Shown piece after piece: positions 31,540-42,657 of a stretch of DNA of 64,000 nt; the first letter of the stretch is position 1, and each line of letters opens with the position of its first letter. Where the stretch lies: the NCBI RefSeq assembly GCF_900104475.1, contig NZ_FNJR01000007.1, forward strand, positions 62,001 through 126,000, given 5' to 3'. The translations under genes and the position numbers were made by a program. Under the pieces are notes generated by a model. The model had not been told where the DNA came from and did not search any database. It saw only the letters and a program-made list of their open reading frames with translations. This DNA comes from Actinopolyspora xinjiangensis. Its GTDB lineage: Bacteria; Actinomycetota; Actinomycetes; Mycobacteriales; Pseudonocardiaceae.

Positions 31540-31650
31540 GCACCGCCGCGGGTTCTCGCGTGCGGCTCTCGCGAGGACGCCGGAGACGTTGTGTGTCGCT
31601 ACCCGATATCGCCGACCCCGCGACGAGAGCCGTGCGAGAGGTTCCGCCAC
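31540..31650 (-). repeat. 111-bp palindromic repeat, copy B
   Basis: The same length and orientation as copy A. The outer inverted arms are conserved, while the inner stem is degraded. The minus-strand frame of 37 codons (VAEPLARLS to ENPRRC) is terminated immediately by TGA at 31537-31539. In copy A the frame runs on. Confidence 0.8.
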
Positions 31651-31681
31651 AGCGACACCCCGGCAACCCGGAAGGAAAACC

Positions 31682-32137
31682 TCAATGCCCGGCCCAGGGG
31701 GCGACGCTGCTGGGGGGCGCCGACTCCATCCAGGACAGGAAACCGGTCAGCGCGTCGTTTCCCATCGCGATCTCGATGTCCTGCTGGGGGCGCCTCAGGT
31801 GGACCACCAACGACCCCGCCGGCATGGTGTAGGTCTCGGCGGTGCTCGGACTCCGCCTCGCGGAGATCTCCATGTCGCCCCGGTTGAGCACCCAGTCGGG
31901 GCCGGAACGCAGACTCAGCGCGCGATACCAGGCGAACTCCTCGCCCCGGTAGTGCGCCACCCCCAGGTGCCAACCCCGACCGGGTTCGCCGCGATGAACC
32001 CGCAGCGCGACCTCGATACCTCCGGCCCTGAGCTTGCCCAGTCGGCGACGCGCCAGCAGCAGGCCGCCGAGCACGGCCAGCACGACGACGACCGCCGAGC
32101 CGAGCGCTAGGGCCAGCAGCAGGATCGAGGCGCTCAT
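31682..32137 (-). CDS. DUF2550 membrane-anchored protein
   Basis: A 151-residue protein with one N-terminal transmembrane helix (ILLLALALGSAVVVVLAVLGGLLLA), followed by a basic stretch and a compact beta-rich domain (ALRVHRGEPGRGWHLGVAHYRGEEFAWYRALSL). The family is found at exactly this position, behind atpC, in many actinobacteria and has no established function. The 12-base gap to atpC suggests cotranscription with the ATP synthase operon. A single-pass protein with cytoplasmic C-terminus is the likely topology. ATG 32137 precedes the hydrophobic helix as expected. Confidence 0.92.
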   Translation of the reverse strand: MSASILLLALALGSAVVVVLAVLGGLLLARRRLGKLRAGGIEVALRVHRGEPGRGWHLGVAHYRGEEFAWYRALSLRSGPDWVLNRGDMEISARRSPSTAETYTMPAGSLVVHLRRPQQDIEIAMGNDALTGFLSWMESAPPSSVAPWAGH

Positions 32138-32149
32138 TCGTCGCGGCCG

Positions 32150-32515
32150 TCAGACGGAGTAGCCCGCCACTCGCAGCCGTGACCTGGCCCGTATCCTGGT
32201 CTGCTCGTCCTCTCCCTCGGCATCGCGCCGGGCGGCGGCGACGTCGATCTCCTGAGCCAGCTCCGCCGACTCCGCGAGAACGCTGACGACGCCGTTGGAG
32301 GTCGAGAGGAAGCCACCGTGCACCGCGGCGGTGACGGTCTCGTGATCGGGGGTCGCGATCTTGACGACGCCGCCCTCGACCAGCTGACCGAGCATCGGCT
32401 CGTGTCCGGGCAGGATGCCGATTACACCTTCGGTCGTCTGGGCTACCACGCTGGTCGCCTTACCGGACCAGAGTCGGCGCTCCACGGCGACCAGCTCGAC
32501 GGACATCTCGGCCAC
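32150..32515 (-). CDS. atpC: ATP synthase epsilon subunit
   Basis: A 121-residue subunit of the F1 central stalk that couples rotation and can inhibit ATP hydrolysis. The N-terminal beta-sandwich is evident ([39 protein letters not shown]), and the C-terminal part is short, with a helix rich in Ala, Glu and Arg ([20 protein letters not shown]), as in mycobacterial epsilon, whose single short helix differs from the two long helices of E. coli. The start is GTG 32515. The 155-base spacer after atpD contains a strong stem-loop. Confidence 0.96.
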   Translation of the reverse strand: MAEMSVELVAVERRLWSGKATSVVAQTTEGVIGILPGHEPMLGQLVEGGVVKIATPDHETVTAAVHGGFLSTSNGVVSVLAESAELAQEIDVAAARRDAEGEDEQTRIRARSRLRVAGYSV

Positions 32516-32613
32516 GCGTGTCTCCTTCGTCGGTGTGTCGTCGTAGTCTATCCGATGGATCGGACGGGTCCGAACGGCGGCATGGCCGGCATCCGGACCG
32601 CCGCGAACGCGGA

Positions 32614-32640
32614 GCGGGTGCCGGACTCCCCGGCACCCGC
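32614..32640 (-). other. Stem-loop in atpD-atpC spacer
   Basis: A perfect 11-bp stem (GCGGGTGCCGG / CCGGCACCCGC) with a five-base loop starts 31 bases after the atpD stop. It is strong enough to be a terminator or attenuator. In an operon it may reduce epsilon expression or protect the upstream mRNA from 3' decay. Confidence 0.7.
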
Positions 32641-32670
32641 CGTCCGTCGAGGCAACGGGCGACTACCCGA

Positions 32671-35026
<2,356 letters not shown>

Positions 35027-35036
35027 GGCTACCCGG

Positions 35037-36689
35037 TCACTTCTCGCTCTCCCCGGCTGGGCGGTTGACCTTCACCGTCTCCTGGGCGACCTCGTCGGCC
35101 TCCACGGTGCCGGTCTCCTCGTGCTGCGGAAGCGCAGCACCGCCTTCCGAGGTGGTGAACTGCTTCTTGAATTCCGTGACGGAGTCCTCGATGGCCCGGA
35201 TGCCGTCGTCGGAGAGCTTCTTGCTCTCGACGATGTCCTTGAGCACGGTGTCCTGGTTGCGCCGCAGGTGCGCCAGGAACTCCGTCTCGAACCGGGACAC
35301 GTCGGCGATCGGGACGTCGTCCAGGTGACCCTTGGTCCCCAGGTAGAGCGAGACGACCTCCTCTTCCACCGGGAACGGCGAGCCCTCGCCCTGCTTGAGG
35401 ACCTCCATCAGGCGAGCACCGCGGTCGAGCTGCGCCTTGGAGGCGGCGTCCAGGTCCGAGGCGAACGCGGAGAACGCCTCGAGTTCACGGTACTGCGCCA
35501 GCTCGATCTTCAGCGAACCGGTGACCGTCTTCATCGCCTTGAGCTGCGCGGAACCACCGACACGCGACACCGAGATGCCGACGTCGATCGCGGGGCGCTG
35601 CCCGGAGTTGAACAGGTCCGACTGCAGGAAGCACTGCCCGTCGGTGATGGAGATGACGTTGGTCGGGATGTAGGCCGAGACGTCGTTGGCCTTGGTCTCG
35701 ATGATCGGCAACCCCGTCATCGAGCCGCCGCCCAGATCGTCGTGCAGCTTGGCGCAACGCTCCAGCAGCCGGGAGTGCAGGTAGAACACGTCACCGGGGT
35801 AGGCCTCACGCCCCGGCGGACGCCGCAGCAGCAGCGAGATCGCGCGGTAGGCCTCCGCCTGCTTGGAGAGGTCGTCGAACACGATCAGGACGTGCTTGCC
35901 CTGGTACATCCAGTGCTGGCCGATGGCCGAACCCGCGTAGGGGGCCAGCCACTTCAGCCCCGGGGAGTCAGACGCGGGGGCGGCGACGATGGTGGTGTAC
36001 TCCATCGCGCCCGCTTCCTCCAGCGAACGCTTGGCCGCGGCGATGGTCGAGCCCTTCTGGCCGATCGCCACGTACACGCAGCGGACCTGCTTCTCCGCGT
36101 CGCCGCTCTCCCAGTTGCTCTTCTGGTTGATGATGGTGTCGAGCGCGACCGTGGTCTTGCCGGTCTTGCGGTCACCGATGATCAGCTGGCGCTGGCCGCG
36201 GCCGATCGGGGTCATGGAGTCGATGGCCTTGATGCCGGTCTGCATCGGCTCGTTGACCTCTTGGCGCTGGACAACCGAGGCTGCCTGCAGCTCCAGGTCG
36301 CGGTTCTGCTCGGCCTCGATGTCACCGAGCCCGTCCATGGGCTCGCCGACCGCGTTGACCACGCGGCCGAGGAAGTTGTCGCCGACCGGGACCGACATCA
36401 CCTTGCCGGTGCGCCTGACTTCCTGGCCCTCCTCGATCTGGTCGGCTTGACCCAGGATGACCGCACCGATCGACTGCGCCTCGAGGTTCATCGCGACGCC
36501 GTAGATGCCGCCGGGGAACTCCAGCAGTTCCTCGGTCATGACCGAAGGCAGACCCTCGACATGGGCGATGCCGTCACCGGTGTCCGTGACGACCCCGACC
36601 TCCTCGCGGCTGACCTCGGGTGAGTAGCTGGAGACGTACTTCTCGATCGCACTGCGGATCTCGTCCGACGAGATCGTCAGCTCCGCCAT
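35037..36689 (-). CDS. atpA: ATP synthase alpha subunit
   Basis: A 550-residue non-catalytic nucleotide-binding subunit of F1. Walker A is GDRKTGKT (residues 172-179). [17 protein letters not shown] and the ALNKG-region equivalents follow. The last roughly 35 residues (from about [13 protein letters not shown]) extend beyond the E. coli protein and are charged. A C-terminal extension of alpha is known from mycobacteria, where it dampens ATP hydrolysis, so a similar latency is possible. ATG 36689. Ten bases separate it from atpG. Confidence 0.98.
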   Translation of the reverse strand: MAELTISSDEIRSAIEKYVSSYSPEVSREEVGVVTDTGDGIAHVEGLPSVMTEELLEFPGGIYGVAMNLEAQSIGAVILGQADQIEEGQEVRRTGKVMSVPVGDNFLGRVVNAVGEPMDGLGDIEAEQNRDLELQAASVVQRQEVNEPMQTGIKAIDSMTPIGRGQRQLIIGDRKTGKTTVALDTIINQKSNWESGDAEKQVRCVYVAIGQKGSTIAAAKRSLEEAGAMEYTTIVAAPASDSPGLKWLAPYAGSAIGQHWMYQGKHVLIVFDDLSKQAEAYRAISLLLRRPPGREAYPGDVFYLHSRLLERCAKLHDDLGGGSMTGLPIIETKANDVSAYIPTNVISITDGQCFLQSDLFNSGQRPAIDVGISVSRVGGSAQLKAMKTVTGSLKIELAQYRELEAFSAFASDLDAASKAQLDRGARLMEVLKQGEGSPFPVEEEVVSLYLGTKGHLDDVPIADVSRFETEFLAHLRRNQDTVLKDIVESKKLSDDGIRAIEDSVTEFKKQFTTSEGGAALPQHEETGTVEADEVAQETVKVNRPAGESEK

Positions 36690-36766
36690 GTCTCGTTCCT
36701 GCTCTCGCTTCGTTCTGTGGAAAGGGGGTCCGGCCCCTTCCGACAGCGGACGCGGGAGTGCGCCCG

Positions 36767-37597
36767 TCAGTCGGAGAGGTCGCGCCGCAGTGCCTGCAGC
36801 CGTCCGGACGTGCTGCCGTCGATGATCTCCTCACCGACCCGGATGACCAGCCCACCTCCGATTTGCGGGTCCACCTCCAGGTGTACCGCAATCGGTCGCG
36901 CGTATATGCGCTGCAGCGTACTGGCCAACCGCTGCTGCTGCTCGTCGCTGAGCGGAATCGCCGAGCGAACGTGGGCGACCGAACGCTCCCGCCGCTTGGC
37001 GGACAGTTCGGCCAGCTCCTCGAGTCCTTCACTGAGGTGCTGCCCCGGCGACTGCTCGACCAACTGCCGAACCAGCCGCTCGGTCACGTCCTCGACCCTG
37101 CCGCCGACCAGCTGTTGGATGACGGCTCCCTTACCGGTGGCATCGGCCGTGGGATCCGACAGCAGCCGCTCCAGCTCGGATTGGCCGCCGATGATGCGGC
37201 CCAGCCGGAACAGCTCGTCCTCCACCGCGTCGAGCCTGCCCGCGCGCTCGGCCTGTACCAGCAGCGCGATACGGGCGAGCCGTTCGAGACCGTGCACCAG
37301 ATCACTCGGGTACGACCAGCGAACTCCCACCGCCTCGGTGACCACCGGCAACGCCCGTGCCCCGAGGTGCTCGGTCAGCAGTTCGCGGACCAAACCTTGC
37401 CTGGACTCAGCGGGGGTGGCGGCATCGGCAAGAGCACGCCGCAGGGTGGACTCGCCGCGCAGCAGCGCGGCGACTCCGAACAACTCCTCGGCGAGCCCGG
37501 TGATCTCCGCGGGTCCTGCCCCGTCAGTGGCCTGCAACAGCTGCAGCTCGCTGGCTGCCAGGGCATCGCGACTCGCGGCGTTCACGAGGGTGCTCAA
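36767..37597 (-). CDS. atpH: ATP synthase delta subunit
   Basis: About 276 residues from TTG 37597. Delta joins the peripheral stalk to the top of F1. The N-terminal six-helix domain (residues 1-115) and the C-terminal part with [28 protein letters not shown], the conserved delta/OSCP signature, are present. The length is the actinobacterial one (about 270), not the b-delta fusion of mycobacteria. The frame allows an earlier TTG at 37633. I prefer 37597 because AAAGG precedes it and the N-terminus [12 protein letters not shown] fits. It follows atpF. Confidence 0.92.
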   Translation of the reverse strand: MSTLVNAASRDALAASELQLLQATDGAGPAEITGLAEELFGVAALLRGESTLRRALADAATPAESRQGLVRELLTEHLGARALPVVTEAVGVRWSYPSDLVHGLERLARIALLVQAERAGRLDAVEDELFRLGRIIGGQSELERLLSDPTADATGKGAVIQQLVGGRVEDVTERLVRQLVEQSPGQHLSEGLEELAELSAKRRERSVAHVRSAIPLSDEQQQRLASTLQRIYARPIAVHLEVDPQIGGGLVIRVGEEIIDGSTSGRLQALRRDLSD

Positions 37598-37669
37598 CTC
37601 TGCACGCCTTTCTCTCCTGGGCCCATCACTCAAGTCCCTTCGACCTTCGACCGATCGGTCGGAACCGCT

Positions 37670-38227
37670 TCAGCTGTTGGCCGATGTCGACGGGGCGGAA
37701 GCGGCGTCCAGCTCGTCCAGGAACCGGTCCACCGTGCCGCGCCGCCGGGCCTCGTCCTCCAGGGACTCGCCGACGACCTTGCTCGCGAGATCCACGGCCT
37801 GCCTGCCGAGGTCCTCGCGCAGCTCCGCGATGACCTGCGAACGCTGCGCCGCGAGCTGTGCCTGCCCCTGGCTGATGATGCGGTCGCTCTCCTCCTGAGC
37901 CTGCGAACGCATCTCATCCAGGATCTGCTGCCCCTCGGCACGGGCGTCGTCGCGGATCCTGGCCGCCTCCGCACGCGCCTCGGCGAGCTGTGCCTTGTAC
38001 TGCTCCAGGGTGCGCTGGGCCTCGGCCTGGGCCTCCTCGGCACGTGCGATGCCGCCCTCGATTCGATCGCTGCGCTCCTTGTAGAGCTTCTCGAAGCGCG
38101 GAACGGCGTACCTGTAGAGCACGAACAGCAGGGCGGCGAACGCGACGAAACCGACGATTATCTCGGCCGGGGCGGGCAGGATCGGGTTGTGGCCACCCTC
38201 AGCTGCCAGCACCATCTGGTTCTCCAT
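37670..38227 (-). CDS. atpF: ATP synthase b subunit
   Basis: A 185-residue peripheral-stalk subunit of Fo. One transmembrane helix lies at residues about 22-44 ([24 protein letters not shown]), followed by a long charged coiled coil ([32 protein letters not shown] and on) reaching up F1, where it binds delta. Single unfused b subunit. ATG 38227 lies just 33 bases after the atpE stop. Confidence 0.95.
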   Translation of the reverse strand: MENQMVLAAEGGHNPILPAPAEIIVGFVAFAALLFVLYRYAVPRFEKLYKERSDRIEGGIARAEEAQAEAQRTLEQYKAQLAEARAEAARIRDDARAEGQQILDEMRSQAQEESDRIISQGQAQLAAQRSQVIAELREDLGRQAVDLASKVVGESLEDEARRRGTVDRFLDELDAASAPSTSANS

Positions 38228-38260
38228 CAGGACTTCTCCCTACCCGTCAAGCTGTCGGAC

Positions 38261-38518
38261 TCAGGCGGCGGAAGCGATGAAGTAGACGACCAGACCGATC
38301 AGCGCCAGCACCTCGACGAGGACGAAGGAGATCCAGGCGATACCCATCAGCTGGCCCTGCGCCTCGGGCTGGCGAGCGGTGCCGTTGATGACGGAGGCCC
38401 AGATCAGACCGACGCCGATACCGGGGCCGATCGCGCCGACACCGTAGCCGATGGCGGCCAGACCGGGGTTGATGTTGCTGGCGGTCTCCGCAGCCTGTGC
38501 AAGAACGATGTTGCTCAC
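38261..38518 (-). CDS. atpE: ATP synthase c subunit
   Basis: An 85-residue rotor-ring subunit of Fo with two transmembrane helices. The first has the glycine series AIGYGVGAIGPGIGVGLIW. The second carries the ion-binding carboxylate Glu69 in SFVLVEVLALIGL. The position occupied by Gln in sodium-type c subunits is Val, so proton coupling is expected. The start is GTG 38518, preceded by GAAAGG about eight bases upstream. It is the target region of diarylquinolines in mycobacteria. Whether this protein would bind them cannot be judged here. Confidence 0.97.
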   Translation of the reverse strand: MSNIVLAQAAETASNINPGLAAIGYGVGAIGPGIGVGLIWASVINGTARQPEAQGQLMGIAWISFVLVEVLALIGLVVYFIASAA

Positions 38519-38577
38519 TGTTACTACCTTTCAACTCGGTCCGCATGACACGCGGATCGGAGGTCTCGATCTGTCCT

Positions 38578-39357
38578 TCAGTGTTCCTGCGCGAGTGCGG
38601 CGCCGATGAAGTTGGCGCTGAGCACCGCGAAAATGTACGCCTGCAAGACCTGAATCAAGGCCTCGGCGAAGGTCAGAAGGATCGCGAAGGCGAAGCTGAC
38701 GATGGAAACCGGCTTGAGCAGCGCACTCGCCTCGAGCAGCAGGTACTGCCCACCGAGGGTGAACACCAGCAGAATGAGGTGTCCGGCGAACATGGCCGCG
38801 AAGACTCGGATGGCCAGCGCCACCGGCTGGAACAAGAACTTCTGCAGGAACTCGATGGGAGCAAGCAGGATGTAGACCGGTTTGGGGACCCCGGGGGGGA
38901 ACATCACGTGCTTGAAGTACCCCAGGAAGCCGTGACGTCGAAATCCGACGGTGTGGATGACGACGTAGACCATGATGAACAGCGCGATCGGGAAGCCGAT
39001 CTTGGCCATCGTGGGGAACTGGATCAGCGGAATGATGCCGAACAGGTTGTTCACCAGGATGAAGGTGAACAGCCCGAAGATCAGCCCGATGAAGGGACGG
39101 AAGTGCTGCGCCCCGATCTGATCCCTGGCGATCGTGTTCCTGCTGAAGTCGTAGATGTACTCCGCCACGAACTGACCCTTGCCAGGCACCAACTTGAGGT
39201 TGCGGGTGGCAATCAAGAAGTACGCACCGACGATGACAGCCGAGAGCACTACGAGCACGATCGGCTTGGTGACTCCACCAAAGATCGGCGGGAGGAAAAA
39301 GCTATCGACACCGGGCGGCTCGAAAGTTCCGCCCTGGCTCAACACCAGCGCGCCCAA
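38578..39357 (-). CDS. atpB: ATP synthase a subunit
   Basis: A 259-residue Fo stator subunit with the proton half-channels. The essential Arg is in ALAIRVFAAMFAGHLIL (about residue 185), and FAEALIQVLQAYIFAVL forms the last conserved helix. TTG 39357 is selected because AAGGAG lies five bases upstream. A GTG at 39345 is an alternative. It is the first structural gene of the synthase operon. The 265-base region upstream, after the AtpI-like gene, should contain the main operon promoter, but no convincing -35/-10 pair was identified. Confidence 0.96.
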   Translation of the reverse strand: MGALVLSQGGTFEPPGVDSFFLPPIFGGVTKPIVLVVLSAVIVGAYFLIATRNLKLVPGKGQFVAEYIYDFSRNTIARDQIGAQHFRPFIGLIFGLFTFILVNNLFGIIPLIQFPTMAKIGFPIALFIMVYVVIHTVGFRRHGFLGYFKHVMFPPGVPKPVYILLAPIEFLQKFLFQPVALAIRVFAAMFAGHLILLVFTLGGQYLLLEASALLKPVSIVSFAFAILLTFAEALIQVLQAYIFAVLSANFIGAALAQEH

Positions 39358-39622
39358 CTGGGCTCCTTCCGGTTCTCCCGGCTGGAAGTAACTCCACCGG
39401 GGGAATCGTCACGATTTGCACTCAACGTACCTGATACACGATCGAGGACTTAGGGGCCCTCCCTTGGGCAGGTCCCGCCGGGGCAGGCCCCACGGGGTGA
39501 ACCACGACTTCCGGAGGCGGACGACACGCTCGCACGCCGAACCGAGTTACCTGCTCAGCGGACCCTACCATTCAGTAACAAAACGGACGAAGAGGTGGTG
39601 GCCGATGAGCCGGAACTCCTCT

Positions 39623-40102
39623 TCAGGAACGGCCGGGGAGCACGATCGTGGGGGTCCTGGTCCTGCGGAAACCGTGCACTTCGGCGGCCGTCCACACCAG
39701 GACCGTGGCCAGTATCGTCAGCGCCACGGACCGGACGTCGACGAAGTCGAGCCCGCGCAGCAGGGTCACCACCACGAACAGCACGACCATCTTGCCGATG
39801 TAGCCGCCCAACGCGGCGACCATTACGAACATCGGATGAAAATCGGCCGTACTTCGCATCAACCACAGCGTTAGCAGCGAGGAGCCGAAAGCCACCGCAC
39901 CACCGACCAGACCACCCACCAGCCCCGGTGTTCCGACCAGGAAAGCGGCGACGACCGTGCACAGCAGCACGGCCAGGGCACCAGGCAGGAGGGCGGCGCG
40001 AAGCATCGCCGCGGCCAACCTGCGAACCGTCCGGGCGTGCGGATTCGTCTCCTCGACCCCGGGCCGATCGGTGCTGTCGGGTGTTCCGGTGGCTTCCGTC
40101 AT
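39623..40102 (-). CDS. AtpI-like membrane protein upstream of ATP synthase operon
   Basis: A 159-residue protein with four hydrophobic helices (LLPGALAVLLCTVVAAFLVG, LVGGLVGGAVAFGSSLLTLWLM, MFVMVAALGGYIGKMVVLFVVVTLL and VALTILATVLVWTAAEVH) after a polar N-terminus. Position and topology match the AtpI-like proteins that precede atpB in actinobacteria. In other bacteria AtpI assists c-ring assembly or magnesium transport, so that role is inferred. ATG 40102 has GGGAG four bases upstream. It begins 20 bases after the WecA-type gene and is likely cotranscribed with it. Confidence 0.85.
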   Translation of the reverse strand: MTEATGTPDSTDRPGVEETNPHARTVRRLAAAMLRAALLPGALAVLLCTVVAAFLVGTPGLVGGLVGGAVAFGSSLLTLWLMRSTADFHPMFVMVAALGGYIGKMVVLFVVVTLLRGLDFVDVRSVALTILATVLVWTAAEVHGFRRTRTPTIVLPGRS

Positions 40103-40122
40103 CACTCTCCCGCCGGGAAGTG

Positions 40123-41262
40123 CTACTTGGTCCTCATTCGGGGTATCGCGGACACGGTACCCGCCAGGAGCACGGCGAGGCCGACAGCCCATGCCACCAG
40201 GACCATGTCGTCGAACAGCGTGAGCGAGACGGCACCGAACGCGACGACCCCGGCCCAGAGATATATGAGCAGCACGGCACGCCGCTGTGAGTGCCCCAGT
40301 TCCAGCAGGCGGTGGTGCAAATGCATCTTGTCGGCGTGAAACGGGCTCTTGCCCGCCCTGGTTCTGCGCACCACGGCCAGGATCAGGTCGAGCAGCGGCA
40401 CGAACAGCACGGCGGCCACCACCAGCAATGGTGCGAACAGCCCGAAGGCGTCGAGGCTGGTCGGGTCCATCTTGCCCGCGGCCGTGGTGCTCGCCGACGC
40501 CAGCATCAGGCCGATCAGCATGGAGCCGGAGTCGCCCATGAAGATGCGGGCGGGCTGGAAGTTGTGCGGCAGGAATCCCAGGCAGGCCCCGGCTATGGTC
40601 GCCGCGATGAGCGCGGGCGGGTAAGCGGTGACGTCACCCCCCTGGTCGCTGAGAAGCCCCAGACAGAACGCACAGGTGGCACTGGCGGCTATCAGACCTA
40701 TGCCGGAGGCGAGACCGTCCAGCCCGTCCACGAAGTTCATCGCGTTGACCATGGCCACGGTCAACAGCACCGTCAGCAACTGTCCCTGATTGCCGCTGAG
40801 CACCAGCACCGAACCGGACTCGCCACCCTGCCCACCGGGCAGCATGTACCACTGCACTCCCATCAGGACCAGAATCCCGGCGGCGGTCACCTGCCCGGCC
40901 AGCTTGGTCCACGAGTCGAGCTCGAAGCGGTCGTCCAACGCCCCGACGAACGTGATCAGTCCTCCGGCGAAGATCACCGCGAGCGCGTCGTTGGAGTAGT
41001 CGAACCCGCGGGAGAGCGCGGGGAGGTTCCCGGCCAGGAACATGCCGCCGAGCACCCCGGCGTACATGGCGACCCCGCCCATCCTCGGGATCGGGGTCGA
41101 GTGCACGTCCCGGCGCCTGGGGTGCGCCACGGCTCGGCCTCGGATGGCGAACACCCGCACCAATCCGGTGAGCAGGAACGTCACGGCAGCGGAAGTGAGG
41201 CAGACCAGCAGGTACTCGCGTGCGGGCACTCCGACCGGTGCCCAGGAGGGGACGGTATCCAT
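40123..41262 (-). CDS. wecA: Undecaprenyl-phosphate glycosyl-1-phosphate transferase (WecA/MraY family)
   Basis: A 379-residue polytopic enzyme with about 11 transmembrane helices that transfers a sugar-1-phosphate (GlcNAc-1-P in WecA) to undecaprenyl phosphate. Diagnostic cytoplasmic motifs are HSTPIPRMGGVAMY (lipid-phosphate region), FVGALDDRFELD (the DD pair that binds magnesium), NAMNFVDGLDGLASGI and GFLPHNFQPARIFMGDSGSML, with the final HLHHRLLELGHS typical of the WecA/TagO branch. It probably starts arabinogalactan-linker or wall-polymer synthesis. ATG 41262. GTG codons just upstream are possible. This location before atp genes is conserved in actinobacteria. Confidence 0.93.
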   Translation of the reverse strand: MDTVPSWAPVGVPAREYLLVCLTSAAVTFLLTGLVRVFAIRGRAVAHPRRRDVHSTPIPRMGGVAMYAGVLGGMFLAGNLPALSRGFDYSNDALAVIFAGGLITFVGALDDRFELDSWTKLAGQVTAAGILVLMGVQWYMLPGGQGGESGSVLVLSGNQGQLLTVLLTVAMVNAMNFVDGLDGLASGIGLIAASATCAFCLGLLSDQGGDVTAYPPALIAATIAGACLGFLPHNFQPARIFMGDSGSMLIGLMLASASTTAAGKMDPTSLDAFGLFAPLLVVAAVLFVPLLDLILAVVRRTRAGKSPFHADKMHLHHRLLELGHSQRRAVLLIYLWAGVVAFGAVSLTLFDDMVLVAWAVGLAVLLAGTVSAIPRMRTK

Positions 41263-41651
41263 CACCACCGCCTCAGCCGCGCGTGGGAACGTGGCGCACG
41301 ACACCGCTTCGGTCCCACGACAGCACAGTCACTGTTGGTTGCTCCTCGTCACTTCCGGGGCGAACACGAATAGCCGGGCGAACCGCGCCGACACGACGTC
41401 GCCGGCGACCGCGCGGCTTCTCGGGGCCGAGGACGGCATCCACGGGCCGCGCTCACTCGTTCACGCTACCGAGAAGCGGTGCGGCACTCCGCGCGGGTCC
41501 ACACCGGTGATCCCCGGATGACATCGACACGTCGTTTCGGCAGGGCAAGAGGCCACACGGATCAGTTGCCCATCGCTCCCGGAGCGGTCGCCCCTCCCCC
41601 GGACGGGGGAGGGGTGAGTCGAGCGGAGAGAGCAGGGCGAATCCCGAAACG
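41263..41651. other. Intergenic region between tsaC and wecA
   Basis: No gene is supported in these 389 bases. A strong terminator-like stem lies near the tsaC end (41591-41614). The remainder would contain the wecA promoter, but no clear hexamers were recognised. Confidence 0.5.
41591..41614 (-). terminator. Terminator after tsaC
   Basis: CCCCTCCCCC pairs perfectly with GGGGGAGGGG across the loop GGAC, starting 38 bases after the tsaC stop. A compact 10-bp GC stem. Confidence 0.72.
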
Positions 41652-42299
41652 TTACTCCGCGGGCAGCTCGACTCCCAGCTCGGCAGCCAGCTCCTCGCGG
41701 CCGACCGCGCCCTCACGCAGAATCCGGGGCTGGTCACCGGTGAGATCCACGATGGTGGAAGCGACCGCCTCACCGGACGGACCACCGTCCAGGTATACCG
41801 GCACCGCCTCGCCGAGTTGTTCACGTGCCTGCTCGGCGGTGGTGGCGGGCGGGTTGCCGGTGGTGTTGGCGCTGGAAACCGCCATGGGCCCGACCTCACG
41901 CAACAGGTCCAGGGCCACGGGGTGCAGCGGCATCCTGAGGTTGACGGTGCCGCGGGTCTCCCCCAGGTCCCAGGAGAGCGAAGGTGCCTGCGGCAGGACC
42001 AACGACAGCCCACCCGGCCAGAAGGCCTCGATCAGTGCCCTCGCCTGTCTCGGCACGGAGAGGACCAGCCCGTCCACGGTGTTCCAGGAACCCACCAGCA
42101 CCGGAACGGGCATGTCGGGGCCCCGCCCCTTCGCCGAGAGCAACGCGCGAACCGCCTCCGGGTCGAACGCGTCCGCACCGATTCCGTAAACCGTGTCGGT
42201 CGGCAGGACGACCAACCCACCGCCACGCAGCGAACTCGCAGCCCTGGCCAGACCGGTACTGCGACCGTCCGGGCTGCCGCAATCATAGACCGTGCTCAC
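41652..42299 (-). CDS. tsaC: L-threonylcarbamoyladenylate synthase (Sua5/TsaC)
   Basis: A 215-residue YrdC-domain enzyme that makes threonylcarbamoyl-AMP from threonine, bicarbonate and ATP for t6A37 modification of ANN-decoding tRNAs. The domain is recognised from GGLVVLPTDTVYGIGADAFDPEAVRALLSAKGRGPDMPVPVLV (substrate-binding Lys-Arg-Pro-type region), SWNTVDGL, WPGGLSLVLP, MAVSSANTTGNPPA and the final STIVDLTG...RILREGAV. GTG 42299 gives the family length. The open frame to 42665 is upstream noise. The placement near prmC and prfA is conserved. Confidence 0.95.
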   Translation of the reverse strand: MSTVYDCGSPDGRSTGLARAASSLRGGGLVVLPTDTVYGIGADAFDPEAVRALLSAKGRGPDMPVPVLVGSWNTVDGLVLSVPRQARALIEAFWPGGLSLVLPQAPSLSWDLGETRGTVNLRMPLHPVALDLLREVGPMAVSSANTTGNPPATTAEQAREQLGEAVPVYLDGGPSGEAVASTIVDLTGDQPRILREGAVGREELAAELGVELPAE

Positions 42300-42657
42300 G
42301 GTGTCAAATCCTGGCACGCCCCCACAGCTCGGGGACGAGTGGTACCTCCCCCGAGGATCGGGCAACATGTTCACGGTGATCACCCACCGGGCGAGGTGCG
42401 CGAGCGGCAGGTCACGGATGCGCGCCGCCGTGTTGACGAACGGCGCGGTGCACCCGATACCGCCACCCCCGGACCACTCGCGCGATCGGCCGACGGGGCT
42501 TCGGGCCGGCGCTCCCGTCGGCCGGGCCCGGTACGGCGCGGTGACCTCTCGGCGCCGTGCTCCGCACCGGTACCGAGAAGTCCCTACTGAACGCACCTCC
42601 CGAGGGGGAGGACGGACAACCTCGATGAACTTCCCGACGCCCTTCCAGGAGGCCCCC
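42300..42657. promoter_or_regulatory. Divergent intergenic region between tsaC and inserted hydrolase
   Basis: No gene is supported in these 358 bases. The right end carries AGGAGG just before the hydrolase ATG. Promoter elements for either gene were not convincingly identified. Confidence 0.4.

Larger units (their letters stand above)
31366..31681. other. Intergenic region between GNAT and DUF2550 genes
   Basis: The 316 bases contain the GNAT promoter at the left and repeat copy B (31540-31650) at the right, 32 bases after the DUF2550 stop. No separate gene can be supported apart from the repeat's own short frame. Confidence 0.6.
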
